64,000 nt of DNA from Prauserella cavernicola (GTDB taxonomy: Bacteria; Actinomycetota; Actinomycetes; Mycobacteriales; Pseudonocardiaceae): the NCBI RefSeq assembly GCF_016595675.1, contig NZ_JAENJH010000002.1:124001-188000 (forward strand). Reading direction: 5' to 3'. A model generated the notes under the pieces. That model had not been told where the DNA came from. It was given only the letters and a program-made list of their open reading frames with translations, and made no database searches. A program made the translations under genes and the position numbers. Positions 44,477 to 51,028 of this stretch are shown here, piece by piece. The stretch's first letter is position 1, and every line of letters begins with the position of its first letter.

Positions 44477-45708
44477 GACGCCACCTCGACGATTTCCAGC
44501 CGTGGGATCGGGAACACCAGCCGCCCGCCCCACTCGTCTACATAGGACAACTGCTCGGTGAGCTCGGCCCTGAGGTTCCACGGGAGCACGAGCACGTAGT
44601 CGGGCCGGTCGAGCGCGATCTGCTCGGGGGCCACGATGGGAATCCGCGTGCCCGGCGTGTACCGGCCGTGCTTGTAGGGGTTGCGATCCACCGTGTAGGC
44701 GAGCAGGTCCGGCCGGATGCCGCAGTGGTTCAGCAGCGTGTTGCCCTTGCCGGGCGCTCCGTAGCCCACCACGGTCTTGCCGCTGGCCGCCGCGTCGGTG
44801 AGAAACCGCAGCAGGTCCAGCCGCACGCGGTCGACCTCGGCCGCGAACGCCGTGTAGCCGCTCAGCTCGTGCAGCCCCGCGGCCTTTTCCCGCGCCAGCA
44901 CGTCGACCATCCGGCTGCTCGGCTCGCCCGCGACCTCGAACGGCCGTGCCCACAACCGGATCGAACCGCCGTGCGTTGGCAGCAGCTCCACGTCCACAAC
45001 GGACAATCCGCCCACGGCGAGGGCTTTGCGCGCCGACTCCACGGTGTAGTACTGGAAGTGCTCGTGGTAGATCGTGTCGTACTGCACGTGCTGGATCAGT
45101 GTCAGCAGGTGCTGCACCTCGATCGACACCCAGCCGTCGTCTGCGACCAGCGCACGCAGGCCGTGCGTGAACCCGACGACGTCGGGAATGTGGGCGTAGA
45201 CGTTGTTGGCCACCACCAGGTCCGCCGGCCCGTGCTCGGCACGCACGTCCGCACCCGTGCCCGGCCCGAGGAACGCGGTGAGCGTGGGCACCCCCTTCGC
45301 TCGCGCCGCCCGCCCCACGTTGACCGAGGGTTCGATGCCGAGGCACCGGATCGAGCGTGACACCGAGTGCTGCAACAGATACCCGTCGTTGCTCGCGACC
45401 TCCACGACGAAGGAGTCGTGGTCCAGTCCCACGCGCTCCACCGCCTCCTCGACGAACCGGCGGGCGTGCTCCACCCAGGACTGCGAGTACGACGAGAAGT
45501 AGGCGTACTCGGTGAAGGTGTCCTCCGGCGTGATGAGTGGCGGAATCTGCGCGAGCCAGCATTCCGTGCACACCCGCAGGTGCAACGGATAGGTGACTTC
45601 CGGTTCGTCCAGTTGTTGCTGGGTAAGAAACCGCTCACACGGTGGAGTCGCCCCGAGATCAACGACACCTGCCATGCTGGCGGAACCGCACAATCGGCAT
45701 GTGGTCAT
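44473..45708 (-). CDS. Sugar C-methyltransferase (NovU/TylC3-like)
   Basis: This 411-residue enzyme has an N-terminal zinc-binding part with CRLCG and CTECW, a SAM-binding domain with VVEVASNDGYLL, and a C-terminal domain with VGYGAPGKGNTLLNHC, as in C3/C5-methyltransferases that build branched deoxysugars. The acceptor is a keto nucleotide sugar. ATG 45708 is the first gene of the minus-strand sugar operon and faces a divergent intergenic region of about 230 bases shared with the metal importer. A methylated CDP- or dTDP-sugar is the likely product class. Confidence 0.88.
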   Translation of the reverse strand: MTTCRLCGSASMAGVVDLGATPPCERFLTQQQLDEPEVTYPLHLRVCTECWLAQIPPLITPEDTFTEYAYFSSYSQSWVEHARRFVEEAVERVGLDHDSFVVEVASNDGYLLQHSVSRSIRCLGIEPSVNVGRAARAKGVPTLTAFLGPGTGADVRAEHGPADLVVANNVYAHIPDVVGFTHGLRALVADDGWVSIEVQHLLTLIQHVQYDTIYHEHFQYYTVESARKALAVGGLSVVDVELLPTHGGSIRLWARPFEVAGEPSSRMVDVLAREKAAGLHELSGYTAFAAEVDRVRLDLLRFLTDAAASGKTVVGYGAPGKGNTLLNHCGIRPDLLAYTVDRNPYKHGRYTPGTRIPIVAPEQIALDRPDYVLVLPWNLRAELTEQLSYVDEWGGRLVFPIPRLEIVEVAS

Positions 45709-45765
45709 CTACACGGCTCCTCGGGCACGGTGTTCGACAAAGCAAGATTCGCTGACAACGAGCCT

Positions 45766-45776
45766 GTTGTTACAAC
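45766..45776. promoter_or_regulatory. Short palindrome GTTGT-T-ACAAC upstream of the sugar operon
   Basis: A perfect 5+1+5 dyad lies 58 bases before the methyltransferase start in the divergent region. It could be an operator for the minus-strand operon; the function is unproven. Confidence 0.35.
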
Positions 45777-45900
45777 GAATCCGGACGCCGCCGTGAGGCG
45801 ATTCCCAAATGAGACCTGCACCGTTTTCACATTTCCTGATGCGCGGAATCGCGGTGAGTCATTCCCGGACGGGCACTTGTCTTCGACAGGGCGTACGCTA

Positions 45901-45920
45901 AAGTTCGTCGCACCGAACTT
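45901..45920. promoter_or_regulatory. Inverted repeat operator candidate of the metal importer
   Basis: AAGTTCG-TCGCAC-CGAACTT is a perfect 7+6+7 dyad, 20 bases before the binding-protein ATG and flanked on both sides by CGTACG. It overlaps the probable promoter/leader. It does not read like the actinobacterial Zur or DtxR consensus I know. Confidence 0.5.
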
Positions 45921-45940
45921 CGTACGAGGGACAGGTGACG

Positions 45941-46939
45941 ATGGACGCGGAACGGGGCAGCGAGACCGCCCGGCGGCGCAGACGGGCCCGCCGGCGCGAC
46001 GTCCGTCTGCTCATCGCGCTCGCCGCGGTGTTCACCCTGGGCATCTCCGGCGCCGTGGGCTACGCCATGCAACCCAACGACGACCCGGCCCACGAGGGGC
46101 TGCGCCTGGTCACCACCACCAACTTCCTCGACGACACGGTGCGCCAGATCGGCGGCGAGCACGTCGAGACCGAGCGGCTCATGGGCCCTGGCGTCGACCC
46201 GCACCTGTACCAGGCGAAGGCGAGCGATCTCACCGAGATGCGCCGCGCCGACGCCGTGATCGCCGTGGGGCTCTACCTCGAGGGCTCGCTGCAACAGACG
46301 CTCGACGAGATCGCCAGGACCAAACCAGTGCTCTTCGCGGGCGAGGCCATCCCGGACTCCGAGCTGCTGTCCCCGCCCGCGGGAGCGGCGCCGGAGGAGG
46401 AGCACGACCCGCACGTGTGGTTCGACCCGAACCTGTGGGTGCACGTCGTCGACTCCGTCACCGCCGAGCTGGCCAGGCTCGATCCCGAGCACGCCGCGGA
46501 CTACCGCCGGAACGGCGCCGCCTACCGCGCCGAGGTGCTGGCGATGGCCGACGACGTCCGCGACCTGATCCAGCGGATCCCGCCCGCACACCGGCAGCTC
46601 GTCACCTCGCACGACGCGTTCCGCTACTTCGGCAGGGCCTTCGGCATGCAGGTGGTGGCGATCCAGGGCATCTCCACCCAGCAGGAGGCGACCACCGCCG
46701 ACATCTCGCGCGTGGCCGACGACCTCGCGGCCAGCGGAGTGCGCTCGGTGTTCGTCGAGACCAGCGTGCCGAGGCAGACGCTGAACTCCGTACTCGCCGC
46801 TGCGAGCCAGCAGGGCAGCCACATCGGCATCGGTGGCGAGCTCTACTCCGACTCCGCCGGAGACGACGGAACACCGGGCGGCACCTACCTGGGCATGGTG
46901 CGCGCCAACGCCGAAACACTCGTGGAGGGCCTGCGATGA
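45941..46939 (+). CDS. Metal ABC transporter substrate-binding protein (TroA/ZnuA type)
   Basis: This 332-residue cluster-9 binding protein should bind Zn2+ or Mn2+ through His88 (VDPHLY), His158 (DPHVWFD), His224 (TSHDAF) and Asp304 (LYSDS), the TroA-like His3Asp set. The N-terminus has an Arg-rich segment and a hydrophobic stretch (about 22-42) but no lipobox Cys, so it is probably a membrane-anchored or signal-cleaved form. ATG 45941 is chosen over GTG 45935 because GAGGGA ends nine bases before it. It leads a four-gene importer operon with overlapping genes. Confidence 0.9.
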   Translation: MDAERGSETARRRRRARRRDVRLLIALAAVFTLGISGAVGYAMQPNDDPAHEGLRLVTTTNFLDDTVRQIGGEHVETERLMGPGVDPHLYQAKASDLTEMRRADAVIAVGLYLEGSLQQTLDEIARTKPVLFAGEAIPDSELLSPPAGAAPEEEHDPHVWFDPNLWVHVVDSVTAELARLDPEHAADYRRNGAAYRAEVLAMADDVRDLIQRIPPAHRQLVTSHDAFRYFGRAFGMQVVAIQGISTQQEATTADISRVADDLAASGVRSVFVETSVPRQTLNSVLAAASQQGSHIGIGGELYSDSAGDDGTPGGTYLGMVRANAETLVEGLR

Positions 46940-47700
46940 CCACCTCGACCGACAGTCGTACCGCCGCCCAGCCGCCCTCGGCGCTGAGCCTGCGCGAGGT
47001 GAGCGCGTCCTACGGCGGCCGCACCGTGCTCGACGGCGTGAGCGTGGAGATCCCCGCCGCGACGCTGTGCGCCGTCGTCGGCCCCAACGGCGCGGGCAAG
47101 TCCACGATGGTCAAGGCCGCGCTGGGACTCGTCCCGTCGGTGCGCGGGCACGTCGAACTGCTCGGCGAGCCACTGCGGCGCGTGCGCAGGCGGGTCGCCT
47201 ACGTCCCGCAGCAGGACAGCGTCGCGCAGGACTTCCCCATCACGGCGATCCAGGTCGTGGAGATGGGCCGCTACCCGCACCGCGGCTGGCTGCGCAGGCT
47301 CACCCGGCACGACGACGAGCTGGTGGCCGCCGCGATGGACCAGGTCGGTGTCGCCGATCTCGCCGAGCACCCCATCGACGAGCTCTCCGGCGGGCAGCGG
47401 CAACGCGTGTTCCTCGCCAGGGCACTCGCCCAGGGCGCCGACCTGGTGATCCTCGACGAACCGTTCACGGCGGTCGACGCGCGCACCGAGTCGGCGTTGC
47501 TCGAGGTGCTCACCACGCTGTGCCAGAACGGCAGGTCCGTGATCGCGGTGCACCACGACCTGCGCGCCGTGCTCGACCGGTTCGACCACGCGGTGCTGCT
47601 CGCGGGCACCGTGCTCGCCGAGGGTGCCCCCGGCGACGTGCTCACGCCCGAGCACCTGGAACGCGCGTACGGCATGACCCCGCTGGTGCTGAACCGATGA
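46936..47700 (+). CDS. Metal ABC transporter ATP-binding protein
   Basis: This 254-residue ATPase has Walker A GPNGAGKST near residue 49, the Q-loop PQQDSVAQDF, signature LSGGQRQR and Walker B LVILDEPF with HHDL as the H-loop. It powers the manganese/zinc-type importer and closely resembles TroB/ZnuC/MntB proteins. ATG overlaps the binding-protein stop (ATGA), and its own stop overlaps the first permease start in the same way. Confidence 0.93.
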   Translation: MTTSTDSRTAAQPPSALSLREVSASYGGRTVLDGVSVEIPAATLCAVVGPNGAGKSTMVKAALGLVPSVRGHVELLGEPLRRVRRRVAYVPQQDSVAQDFPITAIQVVEMGRYPHRGWLRRLTRHDDELVAAAMDQVGVADLAEHPIDELSGGQRQRVFLARALAQGADLVILDEPFTAVDARTESALLEVLTTLCQNGRSVIAVHHDLRAVLDRFDHAVLLAGTVLAEGAPGDVLTPEHLERAYGMTPLVLNR

Positions 47701-48584
47701 TCGGCTGGCTGCTCGACGCACTGCCACTGTCCTATCCGGACGCGGTCGTGGTGGTGGGCACGGCCGTGGTCGGGTTCGTCGCCGGTGCGCTCGGCCCCCT
47801 CGCAGTACTGCGCCAGCGCAGCATGTTCGGCGACGCCATGAGCCACGGCACCCTCGCGGGCGTCGCCGTGGCGTTCCTGGTGACGGGCGCCAAGGTGCCG
47901 GAGGTGCTGCTGCTCGGCGCGGCCGTGTCGGCGGCGCTCGCCGCGTTCGCGATGATCGCACTGGAACGCACGGGCAGACTGCGTCCCGACGCCGCGATCG
48001 GCGTGGTGTTGTCGGTGTCGCTGACCCTCGGAATCGTGCTGCTGACCCACATCGGCGCCAGCGGCAACAGCCAGCAGGCCGGGCTCAACGGCTACCTGCT
48101 CGGCCAGGCCGCCGGGCTCGTCGAACGCGACATCGTGCTCGCGCTGGCGCTCGGCGCGGTGGCGCTCACGGTGGTGCTCGTCGGGTTCCGGCTGCTGCGC
48201 TCCGCCACGTTCGACCCCGGGTTCACCTCGGTCGCGGGCGTGCCGTCGTGGGCCGTCGACGCCGTGGCAACGGGCCTGCTCGCGCTCGCGGTCGTGCTCG
48301 GCGTGCGCACGGTCGGCGCGATCCTCATGGTGGCGCTGCTCGTGGCCCCCGTGGTGGCGGCGAGGCAGCTGACCAAGCGGCTCTCGACGCTCGTGCCGCT
48401 CTCCGGCGCACTCGGCGCGGCGTGCGGAGCGGTCGGCGGCGTGGTCTCCGGCAGGGCCGAACTGCCGGCGGGCCCGGTGATCGTGCTGCTGGCCACCGTC
48501 GTGGCGGTGCTGTCGGTGACGTTCGCGCCGCGCAGGGGAATCGTCGCCAAGGCAAGGCGGAGGAGGGCCCGTGTCGCCGGATGA
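47697..48584 (+). CDS. Metal ABC transporter permease, first of two
   Basis: This 295-residue protein has about eight membrane helices and the ABC-3 permease signature, with RQRSMFGDAMSHGTLAGVA as its coupling loop. It differs from the second permease gene, so the channel is probably a heterodimer, as in TroCD/SitCD/MntCD systems. The start ATG overlaps the ATPase stop, and its end overlaps the next permease by 14 bases. The C-terminus is basic and cytoplasmic. Confidence 0.9.
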   Translation: MIGWLLDALPLSYPDAVVVVGTAVVGFVAGALGPLAVLRQRSMFGDAMSHGTLAGVAVAFLVTGAKVPEVLLLGAAVSAALAAFAMIALERTGRLRPDAAIGVVLSVSLTLGIVLLTHIGASGNSQQAGLNGYLLGQAAGLVERDIVLALALGAVALTVVLVGFRLLRSATFDPGFTSVAGVPSWAVDAVATGLLALAVVLGVRTVGAILMVALLVAPVVAARQLTKRLSTLVPLSGALGAACGAVGGVVSGRAELPAGPVIVLLATVVAVLSVTFAPRRGIVAKARRRRARVAG

Positions 48585-49455
48585 CGTGATGATCGTGGTG
48601 ATCAGTGGGTTGCTCGCCACCTCGTGCGCGCTGCTGGGCAGCTTCCTGGTGCTGCGGCGGCAGGCGCTGCTGCCCGACGCGGTCAGCCACGCCGTACTGC
48701 CGGGCATCGTGCTGATCTTCCTGCTCACCGGCGAGCGCGCGTCGCTGGCGACCGTGCTCGGCGCCACCGCGTTCGGCGTGGCGTGCGTGGCCGGGTTCGA
48801 CTGGCTGCGGCGCACGGGAGTCGTCGCCTCCGACGCCGCGCTCGCGCTCGTGTTCCCCGCCCTGTTCTCGCTGGGAATCCTGCTGATCAGCCGGTTCGCC
48901 TCCGGCGCGCACATCGACCTCGACTCGGCGATCTTCGGCGACGTCACCTTCGCGCCCCTGCGCACCATCGAGCTCGCGGGCCTCGACGTGCCGCGCTCGC
49001 TGGTGATCACGGGCGCGGCGACGCTCGGCACGGTGCTGCTCGTGGTGCTGCTGTGGCGGCCGCTGAAGGCGAGCACGTTCGACCCGGACTTCGCGGAGCT
49101 GGGCGGTCTGCGCGGCAAGCTGGTGAGCCAGGTCCTGCTGGTGGCCGTGGCAGGGCTCGCCGTGGTGGCCTTCGACAGCGTCGGCGCGATCCTGGTGATC
49201 ACGTTCTTCGTGGTGCCCGCCGCCACCGCGCGGCTACTCGTCCGGCGCGTGGGCACGATGCTCGTGGCCGCGGTGGCCGTGGGCTGGGTGAGCGCGTTCG
49301 GCGGTCAGCGGGCGGCGGTCACGTTCGACACGTCCATCCCCGGCACCATCGGCCTCACCGCGGGAGCCCTGTTCCTACTGGCCCTTCTCTTCGCCCCCCG
49401 CAAAGGCCTACTCACCAAACGCCTCGCGGCCCGACCCCAACCCCGACCGCGGTGA
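48571..49455 (+). CDS. Metal ABC transporter permease, second of two
   Basis: This 294-residue ABC-3 permease has about eight helices and the coupling loop RRQALLPDAVSHAVLPGI. It starts with GTG at 48571 inside the end of the first permease gene. Two different permeases point to a TroABCD/SitABCD-like Mn/Fe/Zn importer instead of the single-permease Znu layout. A perfect 23-bp inverted repeat overlaps its last codons and ends the unit. Confidence 0.9.
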   Translation: MSPDDVMIVVISGLLATSCALLGSFLVLRRQALLPDAVSHAVLPGIVLIFLLTGERASLATVLGATAFGVACVAGFDWLRRTGVVASDAALALVFPALFSLGILLISRFASGAHIDLDSAIFGDVTFAPLRTIELAGLDVPRSLVITGAATLGTVLLVVLLWRPLKASTFDPDFAELGGLRGKLVSQVLLVAVAGLAVVAFDSVGAILVITFFVVPAATARLLVRRVGTMLVAAVAVGWVSAFGGQRAAVTFDTSIPGTIGLTAGALFLLALLFAPRKGLLTKRLAARPQPRPR

Positions 49456-49501
49456 AGGGCACCTTTACTGCATCCAACGCAGTAAAGGTGCCCTTCACCG
49501 C
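49449..49501. repeat. Perfect 23-bp inverted repeat between convergent genes
   Basis: Arms at 49449-49471 and 49479-49501 are perfectly complementary around a seven-base ATCCAAC loop. It includes the last two codons of the permease and lies 13 bases from the amidinohydrolase stop. It would form a long RNA hairpin and may be a bidirectional terminator, but no T-tract follows; it may also be a dispersed repeat element. Confidence 0.8.
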
Positions 49502-49514
49502 AGCCCGCCACCCC

Positions 49515-50363
49515 CTACTTGCGGATCTCCAGAGTGCAGCACTTCGGGCCGCCACCGGCCTTGCGCAGCTCGGAGATGTCGGTGAACACCGGCTCGTACC
49601 CGAGGGCGGCCAGCCGCTCGCCGAGCGCGGTCGCCTCCACGGGCAGCACCACGTTGCGGCCGTCGGAGACCGCGTTGAGCCCGAAGCACTCCGCGTCCTG
49701 CGCGGTGGCCAGTACGGCGTCCGGGAACAGCCGCTCCAGCACCCGCCGGGAACCGCGCGAGAACGCCTCCGGGTAGTAGGCGATGCGCGCGGGTGCGGCC
49801 TCGGTCGCCTCGCTCAGCACGAACAACGCGGTGTCGAGGTGGTAGTAGCGCGGGTCCGTGAGCCGCAGCGAGACCACCGGCACCCCCAGCGACTCCTGCG
49901 CCTCCCCGTGCGCGGCCGGGTCGGTGCGGAACCCGGTTCCGGCCAGCAGGAGCCTGCCCGTCCACGCGAAGTCGCCCTCGGCCTCGTTGATCTGGCGGGG
50001 CATCGTCACGTCGCGGTAGCCGTGCTCGACGAACCAGCGGCGGAAGTGCTCGGCCTCCGCGCAGCGCTGCGGCGCCCGGAACCGCGCGCCCAGCACACGA
50101 CCGTCGATGACCGTGCCGGAGTTGGCGGCGAAGACCATGTCGGGCAGTCCCGGCACCGGGCTCACCTCGTCCACCGTGTGCCCGAACTTGCGGTAGAGGT
50201 CTCGTAGACCGGTCCACTGCTCCAGCGCCCGCTGGACGTCGACGGGCTGGTCGGGGTCCATCCACGGGTTGATCGCGTACTCCACGGCGAAGTGGCGCGG
50301 AGGGCACATGAGGTAGTGGCGGGGAGTGGGGACGCGCACGGGCAGCGCGGAAGCCTCCGTCAT
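49515..50363 (-). CDS. ddaH: Dimethylarginine dimethylaminohydrolase-type amidinohydrolase
   Basis: This 282-residue guanidino-modifying enzyme has PDMVFAANSG near residue 76, EGDFAW as the substrate-binding acid, YHLDTALFVL and the nucleophile Cys275 in GGGPKCCTLE near the C-terminus. The His of the triad is in YYHLD. It would hydrolyse dimethylarginine or arginine to citrulline. ATG 50363 is chosen as the shorter start next to the divergent promoter; 27 codons upstream are non-coding. Pairing with an Lrp/AsnC regulator suggests amino acid control. Confidence 0.87.
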   Translation of the reverse strand: MTEASALPVRVPTPRHYLMCPPRHFAVEYAINPWMDPDQPVDVQRALEQWTGLRDLYRKFGHTVDEVSPVPGLPDMVFAANSGTVIDGRVLGARFRAPQRCAEAEHFRRWFVEHGYRDVTMPRQINEAEGDFAWTGRLLLAGTGFRTDPAAHGEAQESLGVPVVSLRLTDPRYYHLDTALFVLSEATEAAPARIAYYPEAFSRGSRRVLERLFPDAVLATAQDAECFGLNAVSDGRNVVLPVEATALGERLAALGYEPVFTDISELRKAGGGPKCCTLEIRK

Positions 50364-50390
50364 GATTCGAATGTATGTGGGCGCTGTGCT

Positions 50391-50412
50391 GCAATCAATC
50401 AAAGTTGATTGC
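50391..50412. promoter_or_regulatory. Operator-like palindrome in the ddaH/asnC intergenic region
   Basis: GCAATCAA-TCAAAG-TTGATTGC is a perfect 8+6+8 dyad centred between two divergent starts only 73 bases apart. Outer GTATGT / ACATAC halves at 50374 and 50416 extend it. An AsnC-type autoregulatory site is likely. Confidence 0.65.
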
Positions 50413-50436
50413 GGACATACGTGCAGAATATTGCGC

Positions 50437-50883
50437 ATGAACACCCTGGATCAGCGAATCGTTTCATGCCTGGTGTCCAACGCGCGCTCCAGCTACGCGG
50501 AGATCGGCAAGGTCGTCGGACTGTCGGCCCCCGCGGTGAAGCGCAGGGTCGACCGGCTGCTCGACATCGGCGTGCTCCGCGGCTTCACGGCGGTGGTCGA
50601 TCCGGAGGCATTGGGCTGGGGCACGGAGGCCTTCGTGGAGGTCCACTGCCAGGGCAACGTCTCACCAGGCAGGATCCGCTCCCACCTCGAACCGCTGCCG
50701 GAAGTCGTCGCCGCCTACACCGTCTCCGGTGCCGCCGACGCGATCGTTCACCTGCGCGCAGCCGACATCCACCACCTGGAATCCGCCCTGGAACGGCTGC
50801 GCGGACTCGAGATCATCGACCGCACGGTGTCCACCGTGGTGCTGTCGACCCTGCTCGAACGGCCGCCGAATCCCGAGACCTGA
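50437..50883 (+). CDS. Lrp/AsnC family transcriptional regulator
   Basis: This 148-residue protein has an N-terminal helix-turn-helix (about residues 3-48: LDQRIVSCLVSNARSSYAEI then VGLSAPAVKRRVDRL) and a C-terminal RAM-type ligand-binding domain with AYTVSGAADAIVHLRA. It probably senses an amino acid. It lies divergent to the amidinohydrolase gene with a 73-base gap holding a palindrome. It likely represses or activates that gene and itself. Confidence 0.92.
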   Translation: MNTLDQRIVSCLVSNARSSYAEIGKVVGLSAPAVKRRVDRLLDIGVLRGFTAVVDPEALGWGTEAFVEVHCQGNVSPGRIRSHLEPLPEVVAAYTVSGAADAIVHLRAADIHHLESALERLRGLEIIDRTVSTVVLSTLLERPPNPET

Positions 50884-50910
50884 TCCCACTGAATGGAACC
50901 AATACCGGGT

Positions 50911-50932
50911 GTTACCTCGAGTAACAGGTAAC
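50911..50932. promoter_or_regulatory. GTTACC/GGTAAC inverted repeat upstream of korA
   Basis: GTTACC-TCGAGTAACA-GGTAAC is a perfect 6+10+6 dyad, extended by CCGGGT / ACCCGG flanks. It lies 97 bases before korA and just after the AsnC gene. It may control the kor operon. Confidence 0.5.
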
Positions 50933-51028
50933 CCGGATCACACCCCTGCGGGGCGGGCCCAAACACCAAGTAATCTCGAAGTATTAGCGCAGCGCGCGCC
51001 CAGTCGTCTGAGAGGGATTTCCTGGCCC

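Noticed and set aside
46936..49455. Strict zinc importer (znuABC) assignment
   Set aside because: Two distinct permease genes and a TroA-like ligand set fit the broader Tro/Sit/Mnt group; metal choice cannot be set from sequence.
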